Assembly (NCBI GenBank): GCA_903864265.1
Contig: CAIPFN010000065.1
Span: 1 to 39,082 of the forward strand
Source of the DNA: an uncultured Bacteroidales bacterium
GTDB lineage: Bacteria; Bacteroidota; Bacteroidia; Bacteroidales; UBA4417
Direction of reading: 5' to 3'
DNA length: 39,082 nucleotides
Shown here: in pieces, positions 12,537 through 21,434 of the stretch
Layout: each line of letters starts with the position of its first letter
Position numbering within the stretch: the first letter of the stretch is position 1
The notes under the pieces: generated by a model
Database searches by the model: none
What the model was told of the DNA's origin: nothing
Seen by the model: only the letters and a program-made list of their open reading frames with translations
Program-made: the position numbers and the translations under genes

Positions 12537-12592
12537 GAAGTGAAGAGTGAAGAGTGAAGAGTGAAAAATGAAAAATGAAAAGTGAAAAATGA
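12537..12592 (+). repeat. Heptanucleotide tandem array (AAGAGTG / AAAAATG / AAAAGTG units), ~8 units
   Basis: Direct reading: agagtga x3, aaaatga x2, aaagtga, aaaatga. Starts about 3 nt after the radical SAM stop codon. Confidence 0.9.
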
Positions 12593-12744
12593 ATGAAAGA
12601 TTAGTAATGCTTGTCTGGTATATTGAACATATTCAAACCGTAAATTTGGGTAGATGAAAGAGGGGGAAATTGGACGATAAAAGCCATGGATGTTTGATGT
12701 CACTGCCAGAACTCACCCTTTGAATTCCAATGTGGAAGTAAGAT

Positions 12745-12775
12745 TCTCCCCTTCAGGGGAGATGCCCGAAGGGCA
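12745..12775. repeat. Double-hairpin palindromic intergenic element
   Basis: TCTCCCCT-tc-AGGGGAGA immediately followed by TGCCC-gaa-GGGCA. Confidence 0.75.
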
Positions 12776-12792
12776 GAGAGGTGTTTCGGGGG

Positions 12793-12846
12793 AAGTGAAA
12801 AGTGAAAAGTGAAAAGTGAAAAGTGAAACGTGAAAAGTGAAAAGTG
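12793..12846 (+). repeat. Heptanucleotide tandem array (AAGTGAA)n, ~7.7 units
   Basis: aagtgaa x5, acgtgaa, aagtgaa, aagtg read directly. Confidence 0.9.
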
Positions 12847-12868
12847 TCCCCGGTAGCTATATTGACAA

Positions 12869-12884
12869 TCCCGATAAATCGGGA
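12869..12884. repeat. Perfect inverted repeat TCCCGAT-aa-ATCGGGA
   Basis: 7-bp arms in the convergent intergenic region upstream of 13040. Confidence 0.6.
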
Positions 12885-13039
12885 CAAGTACTGACCTTAA
12901 AAAAAATATTACAAATGAAACTGAATTGCAGTTCATTTGGAAAATTATCCGAAAGGAAATGCCACATCGAAAGCAGTCATGGTACTTCAGTTATTTGAAC
13001 CGCTATAATCAACGCATCCGTCAGCCATGGATCAGTTGG

Positions 13040-13735
13040 TCAATTGTTTATCACCAGTCGGTAGCCTATATTGTGCACATTCTCAATTTTAACTCCTGTA
13101 TCGGAGCGCAGCAGTTTTCGTAAGCGTGAAATAAAAACGTCGAGACTGCGGCTTGAAAAGAAATGATCGTTTCCCCACACTTTGTTCAGTATATCTTCTC
13201 TTTTCAGGATATTCCCGCTATGGGCAAGCAGAAAGGAAAGCAACTCCGCCTCCCGGTGGGTGAGAGATTGTATTTCGTTTCCGTTGATGAGCTTCAGTTC
13301 CAGTTTCGAAAACATAAAATTGCCTATCCGCAGTACGGATTCTTTTTGCATGCGGGAGGGATCGATGCTGCTGCGTTTGAGAAATACTTCGATTTTCAGA
13401 ATCAGTTCTTCTATACTGAAAGGTTTGGTGATATAATCATCCGCTCCCAGTTGCAAGCCATATATCTTATCGTCGCGGGTTGATTTGGCCGACAGGAACA
13501 ATATGGGGACGGCTTCGTCTTTTTCCCTGATTTTTCGGGCCAGGGTGAACCCGTCAATTTTAGGAAGCATCACATCCAGGATATAGAGGTCATAGTTGCC
13601 ATTGGCAATCTTCTCGTAGGCGGTTATGCCGTCTTCGCAGGAATCAATGGTGTAGCCGGCTCTTTCGAGGTTGTCGCGGGTTACAAACGAAAGGGTCAGG
13701 TCATCTTCAACGTATAAAATTCGTGCATTCCTCAT
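13040..13735 (-). CDS. OmpR/RprY-like two-component response regulator
   Basis: Receiver domain (ILYVEDDLTLSFVTRDNLERAGY, DLYILDVMLPKIDGFTLARKIR, FLSAKSTRDDKIYGLQLGADDYITKPFSIEEL) and winged-helix output (SLTHREAELLSFLLAHSGNILKREDILNKVWG...VFISRLRKLL...IGYRLV). Confidence 0.95.
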   Translation of the reverse strand: MRNARILYVEDDLTLSFVTRDNLERAGYTIDSCEDGITAYEKIANGNYDLYILDVMLPKIDGFTLARKIREKDEAVPILFLSAKSTRDDKIYGLQLGADDYITKPFSIEELILKIEVFLKRSSIDPSRMQKESVLRIGNFMFSKLELKLINGNEIQSLTHREAELLSFLLAHSGNILKREDILNKVWGNDHFFSSRSLDVFISRLRKLLRSDTGVKIENVHNIGYRLVINN

Positions 13736-15009
13736 CAGTTCAGTTGTTTTTGAGTGATTTCCAATAAAAATGTTGTCCCCTGAGCCGGGGCCGGATCAAG
13801 GCTGATTTTCCAGTGGTGTGCTTCGCAAATGCTCTTTACATAAAACAAGCCCAGTCCAAACCCTTTCACATCGTGCACATTGGCTGTAGGTATCCTGTAG
13901 AATTTCTGAAACACCCTTTTCTGATGGGCACGTCCGATGCCAGGACCGTTATCGCTCACGGTAACCAGTATAGTGTTGATTTTCCGTGTCGTTCTGATTG
14001 TTATTTCGGGTGTATCGCCGGCATATTTCACGGCATTATCCAGCAGGTTGTAAAAAATATTGGTCAGGTGCATGCGGTCGCCTTCAATATCTCCGACCTT
14101 TTCGGATAAATCTGTTTTTATGATTACAGGTTTACTTTGATTTGCCTTGCAGTTTTCGACTACATGGTTTATGATGTCGTTCAGATCAAGCATTTCCATC
14201 CGCAACTGGAACCCGGTTTTTTCAATACGTGCTATCTGTAATACTTTGTCCACCTGGTCGTTCAGTCGGTTCACCTCCTGCTTGATCACAGACCCGTAAA
14301 TCAGAATGCGGGAAGGCTCACTGATGGATTCGGGATTCGATATCACATCGGCTGCAATGTTGATACTTGCAATGGGCGTTTTAAATTCATGCGTCATGTT
14401 ATTGATAAAGTCGCGCTGAAGTTCCGACAGTTGCTTTTGCCTGAGGATGACGAAAATGGAATAGGCAAAAAATATGACCGATACCGCCAGAATCCCGACC
14501 AGGAAAAACCATATGGCCATATCGCCGGCAATGGTATTGGTGAGCAAAGGGAAGTTGACGCCGAAATAATAGTTGTACCCGCTGTATTTGGGGAGGTTAA
14601 CGGAAACCGCATCCCCTTTTACTTTGCCTGTATTAAAGACATAGTTGCCATATTCCATTACATTGGTTTCGCAATTATAGATGCCATATTCAAAGTCGGT
14701 TTGAATGTTATACCTGGCAAATTCAATTTTCAGGTAGTGCTCCAGCACATTGGCGTCCAACTCGCTGTTCACGTCCACCACAAAGTAATTCGACGACAGC
14801 TGCCTTACCGGATTAGGCGTAGAAGGCATGGAATGATTAAACTTATATATTTTGGTAGCTACATTCCGCAGGCAGATGGTGACCGTTTGAGCAAATTGCT
14901 TCTCCTTATTACTCCATTCCTTTTTCATGAAATAGAGCTGAATGGCAATGATTCCTATAATAGCAATGGCTCCTAACAGAACTACATACCTGATATGTTT
15001 GTATCGCAT
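13735..15009 (-). CDS. Sensor histidine kinase (RprX-like)
   Basis: Two TM segments, HisKA (FINNMTHEFKTPIASINIAADVI), HATPase_c (NIFYNLLDNAVKYAG, VSDNGPGIGRAHQKRVFQKFYRIPT, GFGLGLFYVKSICEAHHW). Abuts the response regulator. Confidence 0.95.
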   Translation of the reverse strand: MRYKHIRYVVLLGAIAIIGIIAIQLYFMKKEWSNKEKQFAQTVTICLRNVATKIYKFNHSMPSTPNPVRQLSSNYFVVDVNSELDANVLEHYLKIEFARYNIQTDFEYGIYNCETNVMEYGNYVFNTGKVKGDAVSVNLPKYSGYNYYFGVNFPLLTNTIAGDMAIWFFLVGILAVSVIFFAYSIFVILRQKQLSELQRDFINNMTHEFKTPIASINIAADVISNPESISEPSRILIYGSVIKQEVNRLNDQVDKVLQIARIEKTGFQLRMEMLDLNDIINHVVENCKANQSKPVIIKTDLSEKVGDIEGDRMHLTNIFYNLLDNAVKYAGDTPEITIRTTRKINTILVTVSDNGPGIGRAHQKRVFQKFYRIPTANVHDVKGFGLGLFYVKSICEAHHWKISLDPAPAQGTTFLLEITQKQLN

Positions 15010-15448
15010 GGGTTACAACAATAATTAAAGGATAAAAATAAGGTATTTTAGGGCATGAAAAATACTATTTAGAAAGTTGGGAGGCACAAAAAGCCGATTG
15101 AGAGGAAGAAGCCAGTCGGGCAAGGTAGATTCAGCATCATCATATTAATTAACAGTCAGATAGAGCCATTTTTATTTCGGGGCAGGGCCAGGTTTTCCAT
15201 CTTTTAAACCCTGAAGCGGACAGTAAGGCAGGTTCGCGGTAGCGCCATAGCCGGTCATGAACAGGACTCAGAACTGAAAGGGAGCAGGATAAACCTGTTT
15301 TAGATCTTGCTTTTTGAACCATGATGTTCATATTGATTTGCTGCGAAATGGATAATCCAGATGGCCCGGAGGACGCTATGGCGGTTAATTGTTGCCAGGC
15401 CCTGTAATGTTTTCCAGGAACCGTTTTTAATGTGGCGGCTGTGGTAGG

Positions 15449-16441
15449 TTAAAAGCTGGGATTGCCCATTTTGTGAAACCGGTTCGGGTCAATGTGCTTC
15501 CGAAACATCCAGGCGAAAGATATCTCGTGGGCGCCGCCCGATTTTATGGTGAGCCTCGAAATAGTGTAGTCGAAGCTATAACCGAGTTTATAATCTTTTT
15601 GCTGTATGCCAATCAAAGCTATCACCGCATCGGGATTTCCAAAGGTATGCCGCAGCCACAACCCGCCCACAATCGGATAGGTATTGGCATACATGCCGAT
15701 ATTCAGTTGATGGAAACTGCCCTGTTGCACATACACCACGTTGGGCGAAATGGAGAAATTACGCAGATCCGATCCATCCATCCCCTGAAAAAAGTCGATC
15801 AAAATCCCTGAATGTATCGTCCATCGCATCTTCAGCCTGTTGGAGCTGCCTTCATAAAAAGCCATATCGGGCCGGCTGAGGTGGTTTACGGCAATTCCCA
15901 GATAAAAACTTTCCTTAAACCCGCCCAGCAGCCCGGCACTAAAGTCCACGTTTCCCGTGTTAAGCTTTGGGGGCATGTATTCCCTGGTGGGTTCAATATT
16001 TCCTGTATTGATATCAATCTGGTCGTAAAAAATCAATTTATTCCAGTCGAGCCGGTATTGCATATACCCGGCCTGCATGGCTGCGTTCAGCACTATGTAG
16101 TGTGAGGCCTGCAGACGGTAGGAGTAAATGCCGTGAACGCTGAACCTGTTGTAAATGCCTCCGCCTCCAATATCGGCATTGGCAATTACCCCCAGCGCGC
16201 CGGCTATTTTGTTGAATTGCTCATCCCAGGTGGCACTGTAGCTCACATACCCTTTTTTGAGGCTGGGCCACTGATTGCGATAATTAAACGTGATCCTCTG
16301 GTCCAGTTTAGCTCCCGCCAAAGCCGGGTTCAGGTATAGCGGGTTAGCATAAAACTGCGTGTAGATCACATCCTGGGCAATGCCCCTGGTAAAGCAGGCG
16401 AGCATTATGGACAAAAGCAGGGTTGTTGTTGTAGTTTTCAT
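15449..16441 (-). CDS. PorP/SprF family type IX secretion-associated membrane protein (cassette copy 1)
   Basis: AQDVIYTQFYANPLYLNPALAGAKLDQRITFNYRNQWPSLKKGYVSYSATWDEQFNKIAGALGVIANADIGGGG: classic PorP/SprF N-terminus. Confidence 0.93.
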   Translation of the reverse strand: MKTTTTTLLLSIMLACFTRGIAQDVIYTQFYANPLYLNPALAGAKLDQRITFNYRNQWPSLKKGYVSYSATWDEQFNKIAGALGVIANADIGGGGIYNRFSVHGIYSYRLQASHYIVLNAAMQAGYMQYRLDWNKLIFYDQIDINTGNIEPTREYMPPKLNTGNVDFSAGLLGGFKESFYLGIAVNHLSRPDMAFYEGSSNRLKMRWTIHSGILIDFFQGMDGSDLRNFSISPNVVYVQQGSFHQLNIGMYANTYPIVGGLWLRHTFGNPDAVIALIGIQQKDYKLGYSFDYTISRLTIKSGGAHEISFAWMFRKHIDPNRFHKMGNPSF

Positions 16442-16447
16442 TCGGCA

Positions 16448-18823
16448 CTATTTTAAAAGCATTACGGTTCCTTGTTGCGGGGACTTTTGGACGAAATTGT
16501 AGGTTACGGGAGCGTTGTAAATCACCACCCAGGTGTACAGGTCAGGAGGACAAGGCATTCCCTTGAAAGTTCCATCCCATCCCTTATCGATATCGTCGGA
16601 GCTGAACAACTGCTGGCCCCATTTATTGAATACCATCATTTTAAAAGTGATTTCGACCTTATGGTTATATTTGGCAAGGAATTGGTCATTCAGCCCGTCG
16701 CCGTTAGGTGAAAAAACATTGGGTATCCATATCAGCAAATCACAGGGCCTCAATGTCACTGTATCGCTACCCTGGCAGCCATGTGAATCAGTGACTATAA
16801 CCCAATACATTCCTTCGGCGGTGGGTACCAGCTGTGGCTGGGTCGACCCATCCTGCCATGCATAGGAGGCAAACCCTGGTCCGGGATTCAGAACAAGTTC
16901 CGTTTCGGCACATAAGGTATCGTATTCCGAGAGTTGGATGATTGGGTTCGGGAATACCTGTAGCTCAAGGGTATCGGTTTTTGCACAGTTTTTATTATCG
17001 GCGGCCTTCACGGTATATTCACCCGAAGTGTTCAGTTTCAGATGGCCCAGATCCAATTCCGGTCCTGTATGACTTGCCCCGTCGGGACTCGTCCAGGTAT
17101 AGGTAAGCGCCTGGCCCGTGAGCGATCCGGCGCTGAGAACCAGAGGTGTGCCTGCACAGTAATCGCCACCGCCGGCGGTGAAAATCTGGGGCACCGGTAT
17201 AATTTCCACAGCTCCCCTGGTGTAGATGGAAGGTATTTCGTAGCCAAAGCTCGAATACACGACGCTAACCAGTAAATTCCACTGCAATTCGGTATACCCT
17301 GCTGCCTGGCCGTAGAAATTGAGTTTGAACAGAAGGTCTTCGCTTAGTAAAGTTACCGAATCGGATGCGCTGAAATCAATCTGAAGTATGCCAGGCGAGA
17401 CCAGCGAGAAGGTTAGATTGCCGTTATTCAGGATCGTGTTAATCTGTGAAAGACCATTAAAAGTCAGGATGGAGGAATCGAAGGCCATCTGTATGGTGAA
17501 GGCTGAAATATGAGCGAAATCATAGGCCATTACCGGTATTTCGATGGGCAGACTTATGCAGCTCAGCACGTCGCCGGCCAGCACTCCCACTTCGCCGGTC
17601 ATGTTGTTCAGTATGGTAAATTGTTTTGACGTTATGCAGCCATTGGCATCTCTTACCCAGGCAAAATAAGTGCCGGCATAAAGCTTGGTAAAGCTGTTCA
17701 GCAGCTGCCAGTTTGTTCCGTTGAGCGAATAAGTTAACGGTGTAGCCAGGCCGCCGGCTATGATTGTAACATGGCCGTTGGCGTTGCTGTTGGTTGAGGA
17801 AGAAGTCTGAATTTCAATGATCTCAGGACTGCTTACCATAATTGTCAGTGTCGTGGCCAATGCACACTGCCCGCTGTCGGGCGTAAATGTATAAACAGAA
17901 GTTCCCGTTGTACCGGTGTTGACGGCGGATGGAATCCAGGTTCCGGTGATGTTGTTCAGTGATGTATCGCGCAAAGCAGGAGCTGTTGAATTCAGGCACA
18001 ATGGACCTATAGGGGCAAATGCAGGAATAGTTTCAGTCGTTACCGTTGCGACAAGCGTTGCCGGTTCAGCACACTGCCCGCTGTCGGGGGTGAATGTGAA
18101 GATGGAAATTCCTGTCAGGGCTGTATTTATTGCAGCAGGCATCCATGTCCCGGATATCCCGTTCAACGAGGTGGCCGGCAGTAAAGGAGGAATGCTGTTC
18201 CGGCAAAGGGTAACCAGGGATGCAAACACCGGCAGCGTCTCGTTGCCGAGGGTAATGATAACAGAGGATTCAGCAGGCTGACAACTTCCGCTACGCCCGA
18301 ATCCTGTGGCGGTAAGGGTAAGGGTTACCGAGCCAAGCATCCTATCAGCAGGGCCGAAAAGGTAAACCGGATGTAAGGCTGTGGTATCGTTAAATGTGCC
18401 ATCGCCACTGCTGCTCCATCGCAGACTGTAATAGCCCGAAGCCGTGGCGCCGAGAGGCGTGAACGGATTGTTGCTGCAACTTGTAGTTCCAGGGCCGGCA
18501 TACGCCAGTGGCAGATCAAATACGTGTATGCTGCCCAGTTCAAGGCTGTCGCAACCCGACATGCTGGTTTGCAGTGCCGACAAGGTGTATTCGCCGGCAT
18601 TCATGTTCCATGTAATGGTTACTGTATCAGCGGTTTCGGGTAAGAGAATGATGCTCCCCAGCGGGTCAGTCAATGACCAGGAATAAGTGGAGCCGGAATC
18701 GCCATCGAGGCGGTAATGCCGTTCAGCGCCCCTGCAAACACTGTCGATCACATATCCCTGGCCGTCTGCCGTGTAGGCTGCTGCAAGCAATAAGGTCAAC
18801 AATATGGATCTGAGCGTTTTCAT
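16448..18823 (-). CDS. Secreted multidomain protein with type-B T9SS (gliding motility-associated) C-terminal domain, PKD/Ig-like repeats, SprB-like repeat and cohesin-like domain (copy 1)
   Basis: Signal peptide MKTLRSILLTLLLAAAYTADGQ; C-terminus LLIWIPNVFSPNGDGLNDQFLAKYNHKVEITFKMMVFNKWGQQLFSSDDIDKGWDGTFKGMPCPPDLYTWVVIYN...GTVMLLK (TIGR04131-like); duplicated ...YTFTPDSGQCA... modules. Confidence 0.92.
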   Translation of the reverse strand: MKTLRSILLTLLLAAAYTADGQGYVIDSVCRGAERHYRLDGDSGSTYSWSLTDPLGSIILLPETADTVTITWNMNAGEYTLSALQTSMSGCDSLELGSIHVFDLPLAYAGPGTTSCSNNPFTPLGATASGYYSLRWSSSGDGTFNDTTALHPVYLFGPADRMLGSVTLTLTATGFGRSGSCQPAESSVIITLGNETLPVFASLVTLCRNSIPPLLPATSLNGISGTWMPAAINTALTGISIFTFTPDSGQCAEPATLVATVTTETIPAFAPIGPLCLNSTAPALRDTSLNNITGTWIPSAVNTGTTGTSVYTFTPDSGQCALATTLTIMVSSPEIIEIQTSSSTNSNANGHVTIIAGGLATPLTYSLNGTNWQLLNSFTKLYAGTYFAWVRDANGCITSKQFTILNNMTGEVGVLAGDVLSCISLPIEIPVMAYDFAHISAFTIQMAFDSSILTFNGLSQINTILNNGNLTFSLVSPGILQIDFSASDSVTLLSEDLLFKLNFYGQAAGYTELQWNLLVSVVYSSFGYEIPSIYTRGAVEIIPVPQIFTAGGGDYCAGTPLVLSAGSLTGQALTYTWTSPDGASHTGPELDLGHLKLNTSGEYTVKAADNKNCAKTDTLELQVFPNPIIQLSEYDTLCAETELVLNPGPGFASYAWQDGSTQPQLVPTAEGMYWVIVTDSHGCQGSDTVTLRPCDLLIWIPNVFSPNGDGLNDQFLAKYNHKVEITFKMMVFNKWGQQLFSSDDIDKGWDGTFKGMPCPPDLYTWVVIYNAPVTYNFVQKSPQQGTVMLLK
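17190..17600 (-). other. Cohesin-like domain within the 791-aa protein (copy 1)
   Basis: GEVGVLAGDVLSCISLPIEIPVMAYDFAHISAFTIQMAFDSSILTFNGLSQINTILNNGNLTFSLVSPGILQIDFSASDSVTLLSEDLLFKLNFYGQAAGYTELQW fits the cohesin beta-sandwich pattern. Boundaries approximate. Confidence 0.55.
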
Positions 18824-18824
18824 T

Positions 18825-19505
18825 CTATTTTTTCTTATCTCCGGGGGTGTACTGATAGATATGCGAACTGCCGGGCTTCGGGTTAACCGTTACCAACACA
18901 GAGTTAGATGCAAGGTTGTTGCTCCCATAGGCATCACTGACTCTTGTCACGGAGTAAACAGTGTTCGCCAAGGGACTGACGTTGAGTATGAAAGGGCTGG
19001 CGTTGATATCGGTGTAGGTAGTGGTGGTGATGCCATCAAAAACATCGATGCTCCACGGGGCCGTTCCTGTAAGGGTTATATTAAGCGTCGCCTGTTCGCC
19101 CAGGCAAATGGGTGAGGGTTGCAGCAGGGTTGCGGTGGGTAAGAATTCCAGAACGGTAATTTTACCCACTTTCAGGTTCATGGTACACCTTGCCCGGCTG
19201 GCAGTTACTTTGTAAAAGTAAACTCCGGGTTTTAGCCAGGTAACATTTACTGTTGATCCCAGGCTGTTTCCTGAGCTGAAGAAAGCTTCCGATGCAGGGC
19301 AATTGCCTGGTACTGCTGCAAAATTGACACCGGTAACTTCGTTGTAAAGTTCCCAGGAATAGGTGTCGCCTGGAATTTCCACCACGCTCAAAGTGGTTGT
19401 CTGACCCGTGTACACATTATTCTGAGCCATGGTTTGAGCCATAGCCATCAGTACTGGTATTACTACCAGCAACAGACGCAGAATGATATGTTTAAGTCGG
19501 ATCAT
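18825..19505 (-). CDS. Small secreted Ig/PKD-like protein, 226 aa (copy 1)
   Basis: Signal peptide; TYSWELYNEVTGVNF...VNVTWLKPGVYFYKVTASRARCTMNLKVGKITV; ends NPKPGSSHIYQYTPGDKKK. Paralogous to 36186-36893. Stop is 1 nt from the next ATG. Confidence 0.85.
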   Translation of the reverse strand: MIRLKHIILRLLLVVIPVLMAMAQTMAQNNVYTGQTTTLSVVEIPGDTYSWELYNEVTGVNFAAVPGNCPASEAFFSSGNSLGSTVNVTWLKPGVYFYKVTASRARCTMNLKVGKITVLEFLPTATLLQPSPICLGEQATLNITLTGTAPWSIDVFDGITTTTYTDINASPFILNVSPLANTVYSVTRVSDAYGSNNLASNSVLVTVNPKPGSSHIYQYTPGDKKK

Positions 19506-20531
19506 AATTTCTGTTTCGGATTTTAATTCCGGGTTTGGCTTATAGGGCCAGTCCCGAAATTACATTTCCTTCTCTTCTTCATTTAGTTGCAATGTAAGTC
19601 ACGGCGGTGTTCATTGTTGGCCCTGATTTTTACGGCGCCATCCCGGGAGGCCCGGATCACCTTTATTCTTTTGGGTTTCATAACTTCGGAATGTATGGGA
19701 TTGACTTTTTGACAGAGTTTTGGGTTCCTGATTTTCGGGCAAACGAAAACAGATTTGCCGGGCTTATTCGATTAATACATTCATCGTGTTGAAATTCAGC
19801 AGATTGAATGCTCCTTTTCGAAAACTGAGTTGCTTCATTCCGGCCTTAGTTTGCATGAGTAACTCTTTGGCTTGTCGCCAAAGAAATAAGAATCGTACCC
19901 TGAGTATATTTTCGCGGAGCAAAGCCTCGGCCGGATGAGTTAGGCTAATGACGGTTTTTCCCGCGGGCGGTATTATTCCGTCACGGGGCATCCTTTTCGT
20001 CCTGAGCCGGAATAACCTGTGGTAAAGGTTCAGTGTCGTGCATAAGCCTACTGGCTGGCAGAAGGTTAGCTGGCTTTTTGAAAACATGTGTCTGATGAAA
20101 TGGCAAAAGCCCGGCGGTTTGACGACCTGTCGGATATGCCTGCTGAACGGGTGGCTTCGGGGTTTCAGATGACTGAAAATGAAGCTCATGAAAAAAACTA
20201 TCCGGGCCTGCATCAGGCTGAAATCAGGCGGCCTTTGGCGGTCGAAGGGATATGTGAGCCTATACCACGTAGGATGTGGTTTCCCGGGAATCGATACTAT
20301 TCCAGTTTGAAGCAAAGGGGCCGGCAGATTGCCTGGTGGTCGGTTATAGTGCAGTGATTCCGCCTTTCGGTATAACCCTGCATGGCAAGTGGCATTCCCT
20401 GGTTCCTGTTTAGGATTATAAAAATAATATTTCATGGTTCAGAGCTTTGCAAAGAGTTGAATCCTGATGTGATAAAAATGAAACTTCCGGGCTGAAAGTG
20501 AATCCTGGTGAGATAGCCCGGGTATGGCCCT

Positions 20532-20565
20532 CGTGTGTGCGTGTACGCGTGCGTGCGCGCGCACG
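20532..20565. other. Perfect alternating pyrimidine-purine tract (Z-DNA candidate), ending in a 14-bp palindrome CGTGCGCGCGCACG
   Basis: cgtgtgtgcgtgtacgcgtgcgtgcgcgcgcacg read directly; every step alternates Y-R across 34 nt. Confidence 0.85.
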
Positions 20566-21251
20566 AAAAAGCAGGCGGCCACCAGTGGTGATCGCACAAT
20601 CTCAACGCCCGTGGATACCCAGCGGGAGTGTTTCCGGAATTTGATTTAAAGCGCGTTGTCATGGCCAAATGTTAGTATTCGACATTCGACTTCGGTTTGC
20701 GTATGCCGGCTTGTGAAGGCAACCAGCTGTTGATCCGGGTTCTTTATAAGAGCCTGGAATGCAGCCTGGAATGCAGGCACTTTCCGTCAATCATGAACCG
20801 CAAAACGGAATCGGTTACGGCTTCGCTTTATAAGGTCGCTATTGAGCCAGGCAGGGCTTGTATGGCCTGGGCTGAGCGTTTATGGATAGGGTAGGAGCGT
20901 TTTCTCCCTGTTGGAAGGGCACACTTCGTGAATCACCTATATGTGTTATGTATCGTCGCGGAAGCTGTGGTGTTTTAAATTCCCACAAAAGGTTCCCGGT
21001 TTTTTTAGCGTTTATGAAATCATTCAACAGGTGCACTTTTCAGAAGCAGTTACCTGTTCAATAGTATCATTATCATGGCTTTGGATTCACTGCTATAAGG
21101 CTGTTTCCCGGCAAAGGTCAAACTATACCTGGATTTAACCAGGTCTGTTTTCCGAAGGATCAGGGGAATATAACTCTTTGAATGTCCGGGCCAGAGAGCC
21201 ATCCTTGCTATCTGTCCACTTTCAATCTGGTCTCATCCCAAAGCTATGAGT

Positions 21252-21349
21252 CTTTATCCTTAACCCTTTAATCTTTAACCTTTAGCCTTTAACCTTTAAC
21301 CTTTAACCTTTAGCCTTTAACCTTTAACCTTTAACCTTTAACCTTTCCC
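21252..21349. repeat. Heptanucleotide tandem array (CCTTTAA)n, ~14 units
   Basis: cctttaa / cctttag / tctttaa units read in strict 7-nt register. Confidence 0.92.
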
Positions 21350-21434
21350 ACCCCCAAGCCATCCGCCCGGAAACCGATCCGGGCAGAAGGACATATAAGG
21401 GTATGAAAAAAGCAACGGTCACACTGTTATCTCA

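Noticed and set aside
14389-14976. 195-aa plus-strand ORF antisense to the histidine kinase
   Set aside because: Fully antisense to a strongly supported kinase gene; composition typical of a shadow ORF.
19764-20435. 223-aa minus-strand ORF in the cassette spacer
   Set aside because: Biased, Pro/Arg/His-rich composition, no recognisable domain or signal, overlapping plus-strand ORF; most likely chance open frame in non-coding DNA.
21252-21349. CCTTTAA array as telomere-like repeat
   Set aside because: Resemblance to telomeric C-rich repeats is superficial; internal position on a bacterial contig and related heptamers elsewhere fit simple tandem repeat expansion.
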